From: a bacterium | GTDB taxonomy: Bacteria > Bacteroidota > Bacteroidia > Chitinophagales > Saprospiraceae | DNA: 47,470 nt | Reading direction: 5' to 3' | Assembly: GCA_024742755.1 (NCBI GenBank) | Contig: JANSXW010000039.1 | Location: 1-47,470, forward strand | In this document: positions 40,480 to 47,470 of the stretch, one piece after another | Layout of the letters: each line of letters opens with the position of its first letter | Position numbering within the stretch: the stretch's first letter is position 1 | Program-made: the position numbers and the translations under genes | The notes under the pieces: model-generated | Seen by the model: only the letters and a program-made list of their open reading frames with translations | Told to the model about the DNA's origin: nothing | Databases searched by the model: none

Positions 40480-42864
40480 TTATTGTATGCTGAACCGGCC
40501 GCTGCCCTGCCGCTGATGGCTGCTCAGGCGGTAAAAGTATAAGCCTGCAGGCCATTGCGCAGTGGGCAATTCAACAGAGTTGCCAGCGATGGACTGAGCA
40601 TAGAGCAATTGCCCGTTGGCGTTCCGCACCTCCAGTTGGTAAACATCTCCGGCAGGATTCTTAAACTGAAGCGTAGCTGGCCCGGAAGTGGGGTTGGGGA
40701 CGACCTTCGCCTCCAACTGTTGGATCAGGTCACGGGAGCCGGTAGGAGCCTCGTATTCCACGCAGGGGTCCAGCAAATAAGTAACCGTCTGCTCCTGATC
40801 GAGATTGATGATCTCATCAATGGCGGATATACAAATGAAGTCCTCCGTTACCTCACTGAAATGCACCCGGCAGAGGGGCTGGAAGGCATTACTTTTGTTA
40901 ATGGTTGAGTCCTGGTAGGAAATGCCGATGACGGTCTGCCCCGCACCATAGGGTGAAATGGGGTAAATGGCTTCGTCCACCAGGTTTTCGACTTGCTGTA
41001 TGACCACGCCTTCCATCGTAAATTGGTAAGCGTTAATCCGGGCAGAGGAATTGTAAAGCCCGATGTCCACATAGCCTTCCTCGAAATTGGTATCAAGGAT
41101 GGTGAGCAGGGTGGTGTCTGTGGTGTTGAGCACGCCCGCCGGGAAGTTGCAGTGGTCATGAGCGCCTCCTCCGGTATGCGGGTGAAGCGTACCGTAATTA
41201 TAACAATTGGACAAAAGGCTGGCATCGTAAACGGTGATGCGGCCATCTTCGTTGAGGTCGTTGCAGGGGGTGGGAGTCAGGTCGCCATCCAGCGCATGGC
41301 CCACGTAGGCGTAGGCATCGGCTGTTTCCTGATTGCCGTTTTGGTCGAGGTCGCCGCGCAGGGCAGTGCCGCCGCAGGTGCCTTCACAGTCAATTACAGC
41401 ATTGCCGTAAGGGGTGCCTTCACAATCGATGTAAGGGTCGCACTCCTCATCGAGGCTCATTTCCAGGCTGCCGGAAGAGCGGTCCAGAAGGATGCAGACC
41501 TGAGCCCAGTTGTTGAGGGTGTCTTTCTCAATGCGGCCCAGCTTGTCGGGGGCATTGTCCCAGTTTACCCGGGTGACGAAGGTGTAGCGCCCGTCCGGCA
41601 CATCGGTCACATCAATCCACTGACATTCCAGGGCAGCATCGTAAATGTCGTGGCAGCCGGCCGTGATGCCCATGTTGTTGCAGCCATACTGCGGTGAGCC
41701 GGTGGTACAGCCAAGGTCGATAACGCAGAATCCGTTTTTGAAGCCAATCGGGATTTCCGTGCCATCCTCCTGGTACAGCACATACTCGGCATAGCCATCG
41801 TAGTGGAAGTGGTCGTGGCAGTTGTCGTAAGTGAATTGTGTATTGTCGGTGCTGGGCTGCCCAATGAAGTAGTCGAGCTCCCCTTCATTGGCGATCCAGG
41901 TGGTGAAGCGGACAATATCACGCTGCCCATAGCCATGCAGGCAGCCTTCTTCGATCAGGCAGGGATCGGTGGAGTTGATGGTCGACAGATAAATACTGGA
42001 GGCCAGTATGCCCTGATCGACAACGAGGTCAGGCGCAGCCGGGCAGTCCGGATCGCCCTGTGGCAGGCAAGAGCCATCGTCTATGGTGGCCAGGGGGTTG
42101 AAATTGCAGGAGTTGGGGTCCGTACAGCCCACCACCGGGCCGAGGTAGGTCAATTCCCAGTTGATGCTGTCTGCGCAGGCATTTTCATGGTCCCCGATCC
42201 GGATGTAATAGGTAAATGCTGGGTCAAAGAAGGCTTCCACTACAGCAGCGGGCGCACAGTCGCCCTCATCGTTATTGTAGAATATGGTGCTTTGGTTGTC
42301 TTCGGCAATCGTGCCGGTACAGCCATCGTATATCCAAATTTTGGTGTCGCAGTCATTCAGGCCACAGGTGGAGATGAGGTAGGTACCCACCGAATCCGGA
42401 GTGAAAGCATACCAGCTGTCGTCATAGTAAGCGGTATAGAACCCTTCGGAGACGGGTACAGCAGATTCACATTCTTCGCCGGGCGCGCAGTTGAAACTGT
42501 GGGCCGCTTCCTGTGCAAAGTTCTGCCCGCCTTCAGCAATGGTATCCTGCCCGACGATCAGCCGGTAAAAGCCAGGGGCAAAAATGCCATCCCCAAAGCT
42601 GTCCTGAATCCGGAACCGGAGGCAGGTAGAATCGGGCACGCAAAAAGTAGACTGATAAAAACTATGGTTGGCGTAGTCAAAAAAACTGGCCGATCCGTAC
42701 ACCGTGCCTGACTGATCAGATACCGTCCAGGCGGTTTCGTAACCATAGCTATCGGTTAGTACTTCAACCGTGACCGAAATTTCGCCCTCGGCACACGGGT
42801 CTTGCCCGAAGACAGCGGTTTGGAAGAGTAGCAGTAGCAGGGGGTAGAGTATTTGTCGCTTCAT
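40480..42864 (-). CDS. Secreted protein with lysyl oxidase domain, dockerin-like repeats and type IX sorting domain
   Basis: A 794-residue exported protein. After a signal peptide (1-20) comes a beta domain (about 21-110), a segment of proprotein-convertase P-like text, a GCTDPNSCNFNPLATIDDGS unit, and then a lysyl oxidase domain from about residue 275. Its copper site is CHDHFHYDG (H350, H352, H354), and both cofactor residues of animal lysyl oxidase are conserved in context: the lysine in GFKNGFC (K376) and the tyrosine in CHDIYDAALECQWIDVTDV (Y408). Next are dockerin-type calcium motifs (DLDQNGNQETADAYAYVG, DLNEDGRITVYDASLLSN), a cohesin-like beta domain, and a sorting domain starting VVPNPTSGPATLQF. 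It should oxidise lysine side chains or amines outside the cell. Activity is inferred from residues only. Confidence 0.9.
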   Translation of the reverse strand: MKRQILYPLLLLLFQTAVFGQDPCAEGEISVTVEVLTDSYGYETAWTVSDQSGTVYGSASFFDYANHSFYQSTFCVPDSTCLRFRIQDSFGDGIFAPGFYRLIVGQDTIAEGGQNFAQEAAHSFNCAPGEECESAVPVSEGFYTAYYDDSWYAFTPDSVGTYLISTCGLNDCDTKIWIYDGCTGTIAEDNQSTIFYNNDEGDCAPAAVVEAFFDPAFTYYIRIGDHENACADSINWELTYLGPVVGCTDPNSCNFNPLATIDDGSCLPQGDPDCPAAPDLVVDQGILASSIYLSTINSTDPCLIEEGCLHGYGQRDIVRFTTWIANEGELDYFIGQPSTDNTQFTYDNCHDHFHYDGYAEYVLYQEDGTEIPIGFKNGFCVIDLGCTTGSPQYGCNNMGITAGCHDIYDAALECQWIDVTDVPDGRYTFVTRVNWDNAPDKLGRIEKDTLNNWAQVCILLDRSSGSLEMSLDEECDPYIDCEGTPYGNAVIDCEGTCGGTALRGDLDQNGNQETADAYAYVGHALDGDLTPTPCNDLNEDGRITVYDASLLSNCYNYGTLHPHTGGGAHDHCNFPAGVLNTTDTTLLTILDTNFEEGYVDIGLYNSSARINAYQFTMEGVVIQQVENLVDEAIYPISPYGAGQTVIGISYQDSTINKSNAFQPLCRVHFSEVTEDFICISAIDEIINLDQEQTVTYLLDPCVEYEAPTGSRDLIQQLEAKVVPNPTSGPATLQFKNPAGDVYQLEVRNANGQLLYAQSIAGNSVELPTAQWPAGLYFYRLSSHQRQGSGRFSIQ

Positions 42865-42881
42865 ATTTGAGGGTGTTTCAA

Positions 42882-42889
42882 CAAAAGTA
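42882..42889 (-). promoter_or_regulatory. Candidate -7 element of the lysyl oxidase gene
   Basis: The minus strand reads TACTTTTG, a perfect TAnnTTTG, 18 bases before the start at 42864. A possible TTG lies 24 bases further upstream, which is longer than usual. Confidence 0.5.
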
Positions 42890-43011
42890 AGGTTTCATCC
42901 CGGTTTAGGAACACAATTGTAAATGTATGTCCGACAAATGTCTTTTTTTGAACGCTAAGCCCTGATTACCAGGGGTCTAACAAAAAGTGCACGATTTTTT
43001 CACCTACAGGC

Positions 43012-43042
43012 TTGCATGGAAAAAATATCCCCCTTATATTTG
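43012..43042 (+). promoter_or_regulatory. Promoter of tRNA-fMet
   Basis: TTG (43012-43014), a 20-base spacer and TATATTTG (43035-43042) match the Bacteroidota promoter. The tRNA begins 40 bases further. Confidence 0.75.
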
Positions 43043-43081
43043 CAGTCCGCTACGAAAGATGTGGCGCGTTAAAATTAAAAT

Positions 43082-43154
<73 letters not shown>

Positions 43155-43161
43155 CTAAGTA

Positions 43162-43198
43162 AAAGCGTAACAGTCGTGCTGATTGTTGCGCTTTTTTT
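43162..43198 (+). terminator. Terminator of tRNA-fMet
   Basis: AAAGCGTAACAGTC pairs with GATTGTTGCGCTTT (14 bp with two G-T pairs, 5-base loop), followed by TTTT. It begins 8 bases after the tRNA. Confidence 0.88.
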
Positions 43199-43541
43199 GT
43201 GCCCCTTACCTGCCTAACGGGCTTCCAGGCCTGCTGTACCTGCCAATGTTTGCATAACAAATTGCACTTTTTGAATAGCCTGGCAGCATTTGCTGTTTGC
43301 CTCTCTTGGATAAGCTGGAGCAGAGCGGGAAGCTCTACCCCAGCAGCCATGACGCTTAAATACAGAGGGTTGCCCCCCGGTATTGATGGCTAGTAGTCAC
43401 ATGGTATGGCGTTAATAATCTGCGGTATCACTTTCTGTTTTGTGCAACTTGTTGAACAAACCCTGCCAACCCCAAAATTGGAAAATTCAATTTTTCTGCT
43501 AAATTAAAGGCAGCCAACGATTCTTAACCAAAGCCAACCTT
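43199..43541. other. Intergenic region, nothing recognised
   Basis: This 343-base stretch between the tRNA terminator and the PLP enzyme gene shows no credible reading frame and no clear promoter. A minor hairpin, GAGC-AGAGCGGGAA-GCTC, occurs near 43317-43334. The final 60 bases are AT-rich and should hold the promoter of the downstream pair, but no exact TAnnTTTG was found. Confidence 0.5.
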
Positions 43542-44975
43542 TTGGACCAGTGGAAACGGTGCCTGTACTGTGGGGCAGAAAACAACACAGCCAACTACAC
43601 CTGCTCCTGCATTGCGGATGAGCCTGCCCATGCCTACCGTGCGCTTGGGCTGCGCTTTCAGCTCAACCGGCAGGAGATAGCAGAAGTGAAAGCGGCCTTT
43701 CAGAATTATCGCTTCGATGATGAGCGGGGGATGTTGCAGTACCCGCTATTGCCCAACCGGGAATACGCTGAAGCAACAGACCTGAAGGTAGGGCTGACCC
43801 CGCTTCATTTGTTGAAGTCCTTTAGCAAAAGGTCTGGTGTACAGGTCTACATCAAAGACGAGGGGCAAAACCCAAGCGGCTGCTTCAAAGACCGGGAGAC
43901 CTTGTCCTGCCTGCTTAATTCCCGTCGGCGCAACCGCAAAAAGGCGGTGATCTACTCCTCCGGGAACGCTGCTGCCAGCGCGGCGCTGTTTGCCAGAAGG
44001 CACGGCATGCAGCTCATTACCTTCGTGCCGGGGGACACTTACGCAGAAAAGATTGCCTACATTCAGAAATGCGGCTCAGACGTGGTGGTGCTAGGCAAAG
44101 CAAGTACTTCCTTTGAAGAGGGCTTCCGGTTGTTTGTAGACCTGAACGAAGCCAATGTTTTCGAGGAAGCTGGCTTCGACAACTGGGCGGTGCGCAATCC
44201 CTACCGGGTACAGGGCGACAAAACGACAGCGGTGGAAATGGCCCGGCAACTGCAGGAACAAGCGCATGGCCCCATCCCCGATGTCGTCATTGTGCCCTCT
44301 GCCAACGGCAGCAATCTGGCAGGCATTTGGGAAGGCTTCCGGGAGCTTAAAAACCTGGGCATCACCCATAAGCTCCCCCGAATGGTCGTGGCAGGCATTA
44401 CCAATGCCAATCCCATTTGCAAGGCGGTGCGGATGCAGGAAAAGCAAGCACCCGTGGCTTGTGACCTGTCGGGCCTGCGGGAACAGGATGCCCAAATTGG
44501 GAGCATCATCGTGGCCGAGGAAGGGTACGACTCCGTAGAGGCCGCCAAAGCCGTACTTGAATCCGGGGGCACGGCAGTAGAGGTGGGCACCAACAGCATC
44601 CGCAAGGTGATGGTCCGCTTTTTGCACCGGGAGCGCAGACTGGCGCTAAAGAACGGGATATTGCCAGAGCCGGCATCTTACATCGCTATGGCTGCTATTG
44701 AAAAGCTCCGCGACCGCCGCAAGCTGCGCTTTGGCGAAACAGCCGTTGCCGTCATTACCGGGCACGGGATCAAAGCTCAGGGCACGACCCGACGGTTGCT
44801 CAAAGGGTACCCCGAATTACTGCGTACCGCTCAGCAGGTCATTGGCCGCAAGCGCCGGGAAAGCCCCGTCCTTGGCAGTAAAGGCCGAACAGGGCAGCGC
44901 CGGGTAGTGCCGGCAGACCTGCATCGCCTTCGGGCAGCTTTTCGCGACCTGGCGGGCTACGGCATACAAACTTAA
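43542..44975 (+). CDS. Threonine synthase-like PLP enzyme (fold type II)
   Basis: A 477-residue PLP enzyme of the tryptophan-synthase-beta superfamily, closest in phrasing to threonine synthase. An N-terminal zinc-ribbon-like part (CLYCGAENN and CSC) precedes the catalytic domain. The PLP lysine is K116 in NPSGCFKDRET, followed by the phosphate-binding-type loop YSSGNAAASAALFA and PSANGSNLAGIWEGF. The last 60 residues (basic, RKRRESPVLGSKGRTG) look like an extension. The start is a TTG at 43542, because no ATG exists before residue 63. A true threonine synthase is possible, but the partner gene encodes an amidinotransferase-family enzyme 45 bases downstream, and no homoserine-pathway genes are near. 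A role in a specialised amino-acid pathway is therefore plausible. Confidence 0.82.
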   Translation: MDQWKRCLYCGAENNTANYTCSCIADEPAHAYRALGLRFQLNRQEIAEVKAAFQNYRFDDERGMLQYPLLPNREYAEATDLKVGLTPLHLLKSFSKRSGVQVYIKDEGQNPSGCFKDRETLSCLLNSRRRNRKKAVIYSSGNAAASAALFARRHGMQLITFVPGDTYAEKIAYIQKCGSDVVVLGKASTSFEEGFRLFVDLNEANVFEEAGFDNWAVRNPYRVQGDKTTAVEMARQLQEQAHGPIPDVVIVPSANGSNLAGIWEGFRELKNLGITHKLPRMVVAGITNANPICKAVRMQEKQAPVACDLSGLREQDAQIGSIIVAEEGYDSVEAAKAVLESGGTAVEVGTNSIRKVMVRFLHRERRLALKNGILPEPASYIAMAAIEKLRDRRKLRFGETAVAVITGHGIKAQGTTRRLLKGYPELLRTAQQVIGRKRRESPVLGSKGRTGQRRVVPADLHRLRAAFRDLAGYGIQT

Positions 44976-45020
44976 ACCGAGCAGAAATCCCATCAGGGCA
45001 TCCATCAAAACAAATACCAC

Positions 45021-45905
45021 ATGCAGCCTGCTTTCCGTCAATTTGAAGAAACCGCACCGCTAAAGGAAGTCATCATCGGCCGGTATCAGGGCTACCGGGC
45101 TCATGCGGCCTACGAAGAAATTGTGAATGAAGACCAGAAAAAGGGGCTGCCTGACGAAGCTGCCCTGCGGTCCGAGTTCCAGGCGTTCCGCTCGGCCCTT
45201 GAGGCAGAAGGGGTAACGGTTTACGAACCCGCCTACGTGGGCAAAATGGTGTACGATCAGCTGACGCCCCGCGATATTGGTGTAACCATAGGGCAGCGGT
45301 TTTTAATGTGCAACATGGCGCGGCGCAGCCGGCGGTACGAAATTACCGGTGTATTCCCTTTTATTCTTAGCCGGGGAGGGGAGGAGCCCAACCTGATCAT
45401 CCCCGACGACCCTGCCGCCCTGATGGAGGGCGGAGACCTCATGGTGGACAAAGGCCGCTTGTTAGTAGGGCTTTCCCAACGGACCAATGAAGCCGGCCTG
45501 GCTTTCCTTCAGGCCACCTTTGGAGCGGAATTTGAAGTCGTTCCGGTGCATTGCCGGGCCCTCGCTGATGGCGAGAACGTGCTGCACCTCGATTGCACCT
45601 TCAATCCGGTAGGCCAAGACCACTGCCTGATCTATCCGGGGGGATTCCGCGAAGTGCCTGAAGCCATCAAAAATGGTTACCAATGGATTGAAGTCCGAAA
45701 AGAAGAGCAGGCGGCCCTGGCGACCAATGTCCTCAGCATCAGCCCCGGGGTGGTCATCAGCCGCGACCATCCGGCCTGCAAGCGGGTAAACCAGGAAATG
45801 GAGGGTATTGGCCTGCGGGTTATCCGGATTCCTTTTGACGGGGCACCGGCTACGGGCGGTTCTTTCCGGTGTTGTTCTTTGCCGTTGGTGCGGGGCGAGC
45901 GCTAG
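45021..45905 (+). CDS. Amidinotransferase/arginine deiminase-family enzyme
   Basis: A 294-residue protein of the guanidine-group-modifying superfamily (arginine deiminase, dimethylargininase, amidinotransferase). Expected catalytic elements: the acidic residue in LMEGGDLMVDKGRLLVG, the histidine and aspartate in VLHLDCTFNPVG, and the nucleophilic cysteine near the C-terminus in GGSFRCCSLPLVR, where C284 aligns with the family nucleophile. It could hydrolyse arginine-like substrates or transfer an amidino group. Motifs do not decide between these. It follows the threonine-synthase-like gene by 45 bases on the same strand and probably shares its transcript. Confidence 0.85.
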   Translation: MQPAFRQFEETAPLKEVIIGRYQGYRAHAAYEEIVNEDQKKGLPDEAALRSEFQAFRSALEAEGVTVYEPAYVGKMVYDQLTPRDIGVTIGQRFLMCNMARRSRRYEITGVFPFILSRGGEEPNLIIPDDPAALMEGGDLMVDKGRLLVGLSQRTNEAGLAFLQATFGAEFEVVPVHCRALADGENVLHLDCTFNPVGQDHCLIYPGGFREVPEAIKNGYQWIEVRKEEQAALATNVLSISPGVVISRDHPACKRVNQEMEGIGLRVIRIPFDGAPATGGSFRCCSLPLVRGER

Positions 45906-45997
45906 AGGATTGAGACGTAAATGCTTGACAGTTAACAACCAGGCACTACGTAAGGCTTGAGCTTGAAAATACTATCAAATAAATCGGTCTAGTCGCA

Positions 45998-47422
45998 CTA
46001 GTCCTCCAGCTCAGCTAGTTTTTCTTTGAGCCAGTTGAGGCTGGCGACATTTTTCGTCTCTTTCAGTTCCTTCTTAAATTTGTCGACAGCAGACTGATCG
46101 CCCGGCATAATCCGGGTAAGCTTCCGGGTGAAGCGGATGAGGTTGCCATAGTTTTTTCGGCGGTTGACAGGTATATCTTTATGCCGGTTGAGGTATGCCC
46201 GGAAACTTTCAAAAAGGCTGTAGAGCGGCTCCATTTCATCTGTTTCGTAATAGGTGGCCAGGAGCATGGCTTTGGAGCCGAGGTTGTAGGCGACGTCTTC
46301 GTATTCTACCTCCCTCAGGAGCTCGATTACCTTCTCGTGCTTTTTCTGATAGAAATAGACCTGAGCCAAGTTGTAAGAGATGGCGTTTTGGCGGAAGGCA
46401 AGGGGGAGTTTTTCTGAGTAGGTGTTGATGAAACGCTCTGCCCATGCGTAATTACCTAGCCTGAGGGCCAGGACGACGATATTCTTAAAGTCCCATGCTC
46501 TTAGGCGGTCCTCACGGAAGAGAATCTTTGTTTTGATCAGCTCTTTGAAAATTTTAAAACATTCCTCGACATATTTGGATTGGCCCTGATTGATCCGGCC
46601 AATACAAAAGTTGATAGCGTAACTATACATATTGTAAGCCTCCTCACGGGAGAACTCCATATTGTTTTCCTTCAGGATTTTGATAAGCCCGTAAAAATAA
46701 TCCTCGTTTTCTTTGTCGTTTAACAGTAGGAAAATCTGGTAATAAACAGCTATGGCAGGGGACTTTGATAAATTGTATTTGGTTATGCTAGAAGTGATTT
46801 CGTCAATCATTTTGATGTCATAGTCCTCCTCGACGATAGACTTTTGCATGAGTACCAGACAGTAATATTTGAGCTTTTCCGCAACGTAGAAATAGTCTAA
46901 GTTGATGGAGATTTTTTCAACATTGTTTCGCTCAGTTCGCTTAATGTCAGAGTCTTTAAGCTCATATAGTGCTTTTTCAACTAAATAATTGTTGAGGTAG
47001 AATTGAGCAGATTTATTGGGGTAGCTTTTTAAATAGCGCCCGGCTTCTCTTATAACGGTTGGAGTCAGGACTTTTGCTCTCCTTTTTTCAATGGCCTCCA
47101 TCCTGTTTACTGTCTTTTGGAGATCGCGTTTTTCGTAGATCTCTTGTCCGAGGTACCCTTCCACCAGTTTTAGCAAGTCCGAGCAGTATTTCCGAAACCG
47201 CACATCATCGTAGGGCTTATCCGATTGGAGCAATGACCACAAATAGGTTTTATCCAGCCCGCCGTTTTTTTTGCTGCTGTTGATGGCCTTGAGGAAGGCT
47301 TCGTAAAGCGTTAGCAATTCCTCACTTCGGTTGAAATAGGGCGACTGAATGTACTTCCGGCACCGGTTCTGTTCGTACTTATCGAAGTGCTGTAAAATTG
47401 CAAACAGCTTACTATTGTACAT
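45998..47422 (-). CDS. Alpha-helical protein of unknown function
   Basis: A 474-residue protein with no signal peptide or membrane segment, beginning MYNSKLFAILQHFDKYEQNR from the ATG at 47422; in-frame ATG codons at 47428 and 47455 are alternatives. The sequence is rich in Leu, Glu, Lys and Tyr and reads as a continuous series of amphipathic helices with TPR-like phrasing (SYNLAQVYFYQKKHEKVIELL, YNLGSKAMLLATYYETDEME). I recognise no defined family; similar proteins occur in Saprospiria-type genomes as lineage-specific paralogues, an impression I cannot check here. A sampled line (46921-46980) has 22 of 60 G+C, well below housekeeping genes in the window, which suggests different history or expression. 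It is the last gene, transcribed toward the amidinotransferase gene. Confidence 0.75.
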   Translation of the reverse strand: MYNSKLFAILQHFDKYEQNRCRKYIQSPYFNRSEELLTLYEAFLKAINSSKKNGGLDKTYLWSLLQSDKPYDDVRFRKYCSDLLKLVEGYLGQEIYEKRDLQKTVNRMEAIEKRRAKVLTPTVIREAGRYLKSYPNKSAQFYLNNYLVEKALYELKDSDIKRTERNNVEKISINLDYFYVAEKLKYYCLVLMQKSIVEEDYDIKMIDEITSSITKYNLSKSPAIAVYYQIFLLLNDKENEDYFYGLIKILKENNMEFSREEAYNMYSYAINFCIGRINQGQSKYVEECFKIFKELIKTKILFREDRLRAWDFKNIVVLALRLGNYAWAERFINTYSEKLPLAFRQNAISYNLAQVYFYQKKHEKVIELLREVEYEDVAYNLGSKAMLLATYYETDEMEPLYSLFESFRAYLNRHKDIPVNRRKNYGNLIRFTRKLTRIMPGDQSAVDKFKKELKETKNVASLNWLKEKLAELED

Positions 47423-47470
47423 GTCCATCAGATTGTATATATTTGTCGGTAGCAACGAATAGGAAACTAC

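Overview
The window looks like chromosomal DNA of a Bacteroidota bacterium, most likely of the Saprospiria (Phaeodactylibacter/Lewinella-like); that rank is an inference. Evidence: several perfect Bacteroidota -7 promoter elements (TAnnTTTG) ahead of both tRNAs and several genes, two secreted proteins with C-terminal type IX secretion sorting domains, start codons without Shine-Dalgarno sequences, frequent lipoproteins, and a GC-rich coding background. Nearly all of it is coding. I see no prophage, insertion sequence, integrase or CRISPR array.

Layout. 1-5.3 kb: the tail of a DUF433 gene, then alpha-glucan use in two units: beta-phosphoglucomutase with a GH65 glycoside phosphorylase, and after a terminator two lipoprotein genes, one a GH13 amylase-family enzyme. 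5.3-7.3 kb: two NAD(P)-binding Rossmann proteins opposite an HxlR regulator, with a palindromic operator candidate between. 7.3-11.8 kb: ribosomal protein bS21, then a polyamine locus (agmatinase, divergent carboxy(nor)spermidine dehydrogenase and decarboxylase) into which an orphan DUF433 gene and an orphan XisI gene are interleaved. 11.8-13.9 kb: a diacylglycerol-kinase-type lipid kinase divergent from an App1-type phosphatidate phosphatase. 13.9-19 kb: CIA30 and GH31 genes, a small secreted charged protein, and an Xaa-Pro aminopeptidase. 19-21.4 kb: kdsC-ubiA-maf, with a 183 bp palindrome-rich miniature element between ubiA and maf. 21.4-25.5 kb: a dynamin-like GTPase overlapping a WbqC gene, a polytopic membrane protein and a 43-residue membrane protein. 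25.6-29.7 kb: a phosphohexomutase (GlmM type) and two adjacent class V PLP enzymes, one a cysteine desulfurase. 29.7-33.7 kb: a SPOR lipoprotein, tRNA-Val, DUF2905, and a B12-dependent ribonucleotide reductase behind a long structured leader and a pair of DnaA-box-like sites. 33.8-37 kb: a gene remnant and a 1021-residue hybrid histidine kinase. 37.2-42.9 kb: two convergent type IX cargo genes, an M4 metalloprotease and a lysyl-oxidase-domain protein. 43-47.4 kb: initiator tRNA, a threonine-synthase-like PLP enzyme paired with an amidinotransferase-family enzyme, and an AT-richer gene of unknown function.

How it works together. The maltose genes form a phosphorolytic route (external alpha-glucan, then maltose, then beta-glucose-1-phosphate, then glucose-6-phosphate). 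The polyamine genes give putrescine and then spermidine by the carboxyspermidine route. The strongest candidates for something undescribed are the PLP-enzyme/amidinotransferase pair, the structured leader and DnaA-like sites in front of nrdJ, the lysyl-oxidase domain with both cofactor residues in a dockerin-like/type IX architecture, and the orphan antitoxin-like and XisI genes inside the polyamine operon.
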